DNA of 34,459 bases from assembly GCA_949541125.1 (NCBI GenBank), contig CATISV010000073.1, forward strand, positions 1-34,459, given 5' to 3'. This document shows positions 32,091-34,459 of this stretch, in pieces (positions within the stretch are counted from its first letter, which is position 1; each line of letters opens with the position of its first letter). The notes beneath the pieces are model-generated. The model was not told the origin of the DNA and did not search any database. It saw only the letters and a list, made by a program, of their open reading frames with translations. The position numbers and the translations under genes are program-made. Source of the DNA: Flavobacterium sp. SCGC AAA160-P02. Lineage in GTDB: Bacteria > Bacteroidota > Bacteroidia > Flavobacteriales > Flavobacteriaceae.

Positions 32091-32732
32091 TCATATATAA
32101 CAATAAATACTAAAAAAATGACACAAACTTCCCCAAACCACAAATACATGAAAAATTGCATGATTGTATTGAATTTTTTTAAAGGAATACACAAATGCCC
32201 CTATCGTATAAAAGATTCCTCCTAGGAATAATAATTTCATCCCTTCTATTGAAAAATTATTAGATAATGGCTTTATTACAACTATAATTTGCCAGCCCAT
32301 CAATATATATAATATAGTAGAAAGTTTGTCAAATCTCCCTGTATAAAAAAGTTTCATTACTATCCCAATGATGGCAAAAAACCATGTAAGTCCAAAAATA
32401 ATCCATCCTAATATTCCTCCAAGGGTAATGATAGTAAAAGGAGTATATGTTCCTGCAATCAAGACATATATGGCGGCATGATCAAAAATATTTAGCTTTC
32501 TTCTTAGTTTGGGATCTTTAGCAGCATGATAAAATGTCGATGCAGAATATAAAATCACTAAACTAAGCCCATAAATGATAAAACTTATTGGTTTCCAAAA
32601 ACCTGTATAATCTAAAGATTTCATCAAAAGAAATGGCAATGAAAGGATACTTAACAACAAGCCAAAAGCATGAGTAAAAATATTTAATCTCTCCTCTCTT
32701 TTGGAGTATTGGTAATTTAATTCTACTTTCAT
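32091..32732 (-). CDS. Hemolysin III / PAQR-family membrane protein
   Basis: A 213-aa inner-membrane protein with seven predicted helices. Family motifs are all present: NIFTHAFGLLLSILSLPF in helix 1, SASTFYHAAKDPKLRRKLNIFDHAAIYVLIAGTYTPF (Ser, His and Asp of the metal site), and the C-terminal HAIFHVFVVWGSLCHFFSI with the His pair. These residues form the zinc site of the PAQR/CREST hydrolase-like superfamily. Despite the name, most bacterial members are not demonstrated haemolysins. Its ATG overlaps the stop of the PlsC-type gene by 4 bp, linking it to membrane-lipid metabolism by context. Confidence 0.93.
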   Translation of the reverse strand: MKVELNYQYSKREERLNIFTHAFGLLLSILSLPFLLMKSLDYTGFWKPISFIIYGLSLVILYSASTFYHAAKDPKLRRKLNIFDHAAIYVLIAGTYTPFTIITLGGILGWIIFGLTWFFAIIGIVMKLFYTGRFDKLSTILYILMGWQIIVVIKPLSNNFSIEGMKLLFLGGIFYTIGAFVYSFKKIQYNHAIFHVFVVWGSLCHFFSIYCYI

Positions 32733-33493
32733 TTATGACTAGTAGTATCTTTCATATATAACGCATCAGAGGATAGTTCATTATATAATACTTGAAATGT
32801 TTTTTCTTTTAAAATTGGTATATCCTTAGGTTTAAGCCCTTTTGTTTCAATAAAATGATGTTGTCGAACTCTAAAAGTCCCTACTCCTCCTTTAAAAAAA
32901 TTCCAAGAAAATAATCTTTTACAATCATAATAAGTTTGTGGTACGATTGGAATTTGATGTTCTATAGCCAAACTGAAAGCTCCATTTTTAAATGGCGATA
33001 AAATAACATCATACTTAGGGACTAATCCCTCAGGAAAAACACCAATACTAGTTCCTGATTGGAGTCTTTTTTTGGCAGTTTCATAAACGTTTTTTCTACT
33101 AACAGGATTACTTCTATCAACCATAATAACAACTCGTTTATAGAAAAACCCAAATATTGGAATCTTGACCAATTCCTTTTTACCAACAAAAACGATTGGG
33201 TTTTTACTCAAAACAATTAAAACAAAAGGATCCATTAAAGAAGCATGATTAGGACAAAACACATAGCTTTTTCCTCTATCGATAACTTGATCAATTTGTT
33301 TGTCAATTCTAAAGCCCATTCCGTAAACTAACAAATGAGACCATCCTCTTATTAGTTTCCAAAAAACAGGATAATATCGCTCTTTAGAAGTTAAAACAAT
33401 TAAAAAAGGAGACATTAATAGAATAGTAACACATATCAAAATGTAAAACCACAGTCTCCAAATTAACAATAGAGGTATTTTTATCAATTTCAT
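32729..33493 (-). CDS. PlsC-type 1-acyl-glycerol-3-phosphate acyltransferase
   Basis: A membrane-bound acyltransferase of phospholipid or related lipid synthesis. A hydrophobic N-terminus (LLLIWRLWFYILICVTILLM) precedes the HX4D catalytic motif in CPNHASLMDPFVL, then KNPIVFVGKKELVKIPIFGFF, VIMVDRSNP and the FPEGLVP motif that binds glycerol-3-phosphate-like acceptors. The ORF track starts at GTG 33568; I prefer ATG 33493 (MKLIKIPLL) because the family normally begins just before the hydrophobic helix and because this frees the trpS promoter region. ATG 33529 is the other option. It is coupled by ATGA overlap to the hemolysin III gene. Confidence 0.88.
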   Translation of the reverse strand: MKLIKIPLLLIWRLWFYILICVTILLMSPFLIVLTSKERYYPVFWKLIRGWSHLLVYGMGFRIDKQIDQVIDRGKSYVFCPNHASLMDPFVLIVLSKNPIVFVGKKELVKIPIFGFFYKRVVIMVDRSNPVSRKNVYETAKKRLQSGTSIGVFPEGLVPKYDVILSPFKNGAFSLAIEHQIPIVPQTYYDCKRLFSWNFFKGGVGTFRVRQHHFIETKGLKPKDIPILKEKTFQVLYNELSSDALYMKDTTSHK

Positions 33494-33519
33494 AAAACGA
33501 ATGTAGTAATATTCTTTTG

Positions 33520-33553
33520 TTTGATTCATTTTATAATGAAAACTGTATTTTTG
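33520..33553 (+). promoter_or_regulatory. Probable promoter of trpS
   Basis: TTTG (33520-33523) and TATTTTTG (33546-33553, an exact TAnnTTTG match) are spaced 22 bp apart; the -7 box ends 19 bp before the trpS ATG. No Shine-Dalgarno sequence lies in the short leader. Confidence 0.55.
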
Positions 33554-33572
33554 TTTAAATAAAATCACACCA

Positions 33573-34459
33573 ATGTCAAGAATATTAACTGGTGTCCAAA
33601 GTACTGGGACACCACATTTAGGGAATCTTTTAGGAGCAATTCTACCAGCAATAGAGATGTCTAATGATCCAAAAAATGACGCTTTCTTATTTATCGCTGA
33701 TATGCATTCTCTTACTCAAATTAAAGATGGAAATGAGTTACGAGAAAACACCTACAGCACAGCTGCGACATGGTTGGCCTGCGGTCTTGATGTAGATAAG
33801 GCAGTGTTCTACAGACAAAGTGATGTTCCTGAAGTAACCGAACTGACATGGTATCTCAGTTGTTTTTTCCCATATCAAAGGCTAACTCTAGCACATAGTT
33901 TTAAAGATAAATCTGACAGGCTTTTTGATGTGAATGCTGGCTTATTTTCATATCCTATGTTAATGGCTTCAGATATTTTATTATATGATGCAGAAATTGT
34001 TCCAGTTGGGAAAGATCAATTACAGCATCTTGAAATGGCAAGAGATGTTGCCAATCGTTTTAACAATGCTATAGGCGAAACGTTAGTTTCTCCAGTAGCA
34101 AAAATACAAGAACAGACAAAATTAGTTCCTGGAACTGACGGTGAGAAAATGAGTAAATCTAGAAATAACGTCATTGACATCTTTTTACCTGAAAAAAAAT
34201 TACGGAAACAAATAATGTCCATAAAAACAGATAGTAAATCTCTTGAGGATTCTAAAAATACTGATACTGATACTATTTTTGCCCTTTATAAATTATTAGC
34301 CTCTAAAAGTGAAATAGGAGAAATGAAAATAAAATACGAAAGAGGAAACTATGGCTATGGTCATGCAAAGCAAGAATTATACGAACTTATTCTCGATAAA
34401 TTTGCAATTACTAGAGAACGATATTCTCATTTTATGAAAAATAAAAATGAAATTGACCA
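33573..34459 (+). CDS. trpS: Tryptophanyl-tRNA synthetase, C-terminus cut by window edge
   Basis: A class I aminoacyl-tRNA synthetase charging tRNA-Trp in the cytosol. The N-terminus RILTGVQSTGTPHLGNLLGA contains the HIGH-like motif (PHLGN); FIADMHSLTQ, DILLYDAEIVPVGKDQLQHLEMARD and the KMSKS loop (GEKMSKSRNN) confirm TrpRS. About 295 residues are visible of the usual ~325, so only the very C-terminus is outside the window; the ORF track omits it because it has no stop. It is transcribed divergently from the acyltransferase gene from a consensus promoter. Confidence 0.97.
   Translation, partial: MSRILTGVQSTGTPHLGNLLGAILPAIEMSNDPKNDAFLFIADMHSLTQIKDGNELRENTYSTAATWLACGLDVDKAVFYRQSDVPEVTELTWYLSCFFPYQRLTLAHSFKDKSDRLFDVNAGLFSYPMLMASDILLYDAEIVPVGKDQLQHLEMARDVANRFNNAIGETLVSPVAKIQEQTKLVPGTDGEKMSKSRNNVIDIFLPEKKLRKQIMSIKTDSKSLEDSKNTDTDTIFALYKLLASKSEIGEMKIKYERGNYGYGHAKQELYELILDKFAITRERYSHFMKNKNEID

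Noticed and set aside
34016-34222. 68-aa minus-strand ORF near the right edge
   Set aside because: Antisense of trpS, whose HIGH- and KMSKS-type motifs are in the plus-strand frame.

Overview
The window looks like chromosomal DNA from a marine-type member of the Bacteroidota, most likely the family Flavobacteriaceae. The evidence is the very low GC content, a type IX secretion (PorZ-like) protein with a C-terminal sorting-type domain, a TonB-dependent receptor with an N-terminal carboxypeptidase-regulatory-like domain, start codons without Shine-Dalgarno sequences, and repeated matches to the Bacteroidota -7 promoter element TAnnTTTG. Both ends cut through housekeeping genes: purD on the left (3' end missing) and trpS on the right (3' end missing).

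Left half (about 0.9-14.9 kb): a Wzx/Wzy-type surface polysaccharide (O-antigen or capsule) locus, almost all on the minus strand. In transcription order it has a Wzz-like chain-length protein, rmlB, rmlA, rmlC, a Wzx-type flippase, a GT2 and a GT4 glycosyltransferase, two polytopic Wzy/ligase-like proteins, a GT4 glycosyltransferase, a WcaJ-type initiating sugar-phosphate transferase and a terminal GT2. One further GT4 gene (4424-5467) sits on the opposite strand in the middle, with its own probable promoter. Several genes are coupled by 1-bp TAATG overlaps. rmlD is absent from the window, so dTDP-rhamnose synthesis needs a reductase encoded elsewhere, or the product is a different dTDP-sugar. 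A perfect 24-bp inverted repeat straddles the rmlB stop codon.

Middle (about 14.9-23.8 kb): a 559-aa protein of unknown function with a nucleosidase/phosphorylase-like C-terminal half, a C-terminal processing protease (S41), rnpA, an AdiC-like amino-acid antiporter translationally coupled to a DDAH/arginine-deiminase-fold enzyme, a Rieske oxygenase alpha subunit, a glutaryl-CoA dehydrogenase and a CYTH-domain protein.

Right half (about 23.9-34.5 kb): a porZ-like gene, recO and a TonB-dependent receptor in a tight plus-strand operon. Then, on the minus strand, come an SdpI-family membrane protein, acyl-CoA thioesterase II and a BioF2/FemAB-like acyltransferase, followed further right by a hemolysin III/PAQR protein coupled to a PlsC-type acyltransferase, and divergent trpS. 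The 260-bp gap between the acyltransferase and hemolysin III genes carries what looks like a complete, unannotated small-RNA gene on the minus strand: a consensus promoter, three perfect stem-loops and a rho-independent terminator, about 88 nt in all. This is the strongest candidate for an undescribed element here.

No tRNA, rRNA, CRISPR array, insertion sequence or prophage was seen. No stretch over 300 bp lacks a gene; the longest gaps are 31831-32090 and 4208-4423, both described below.
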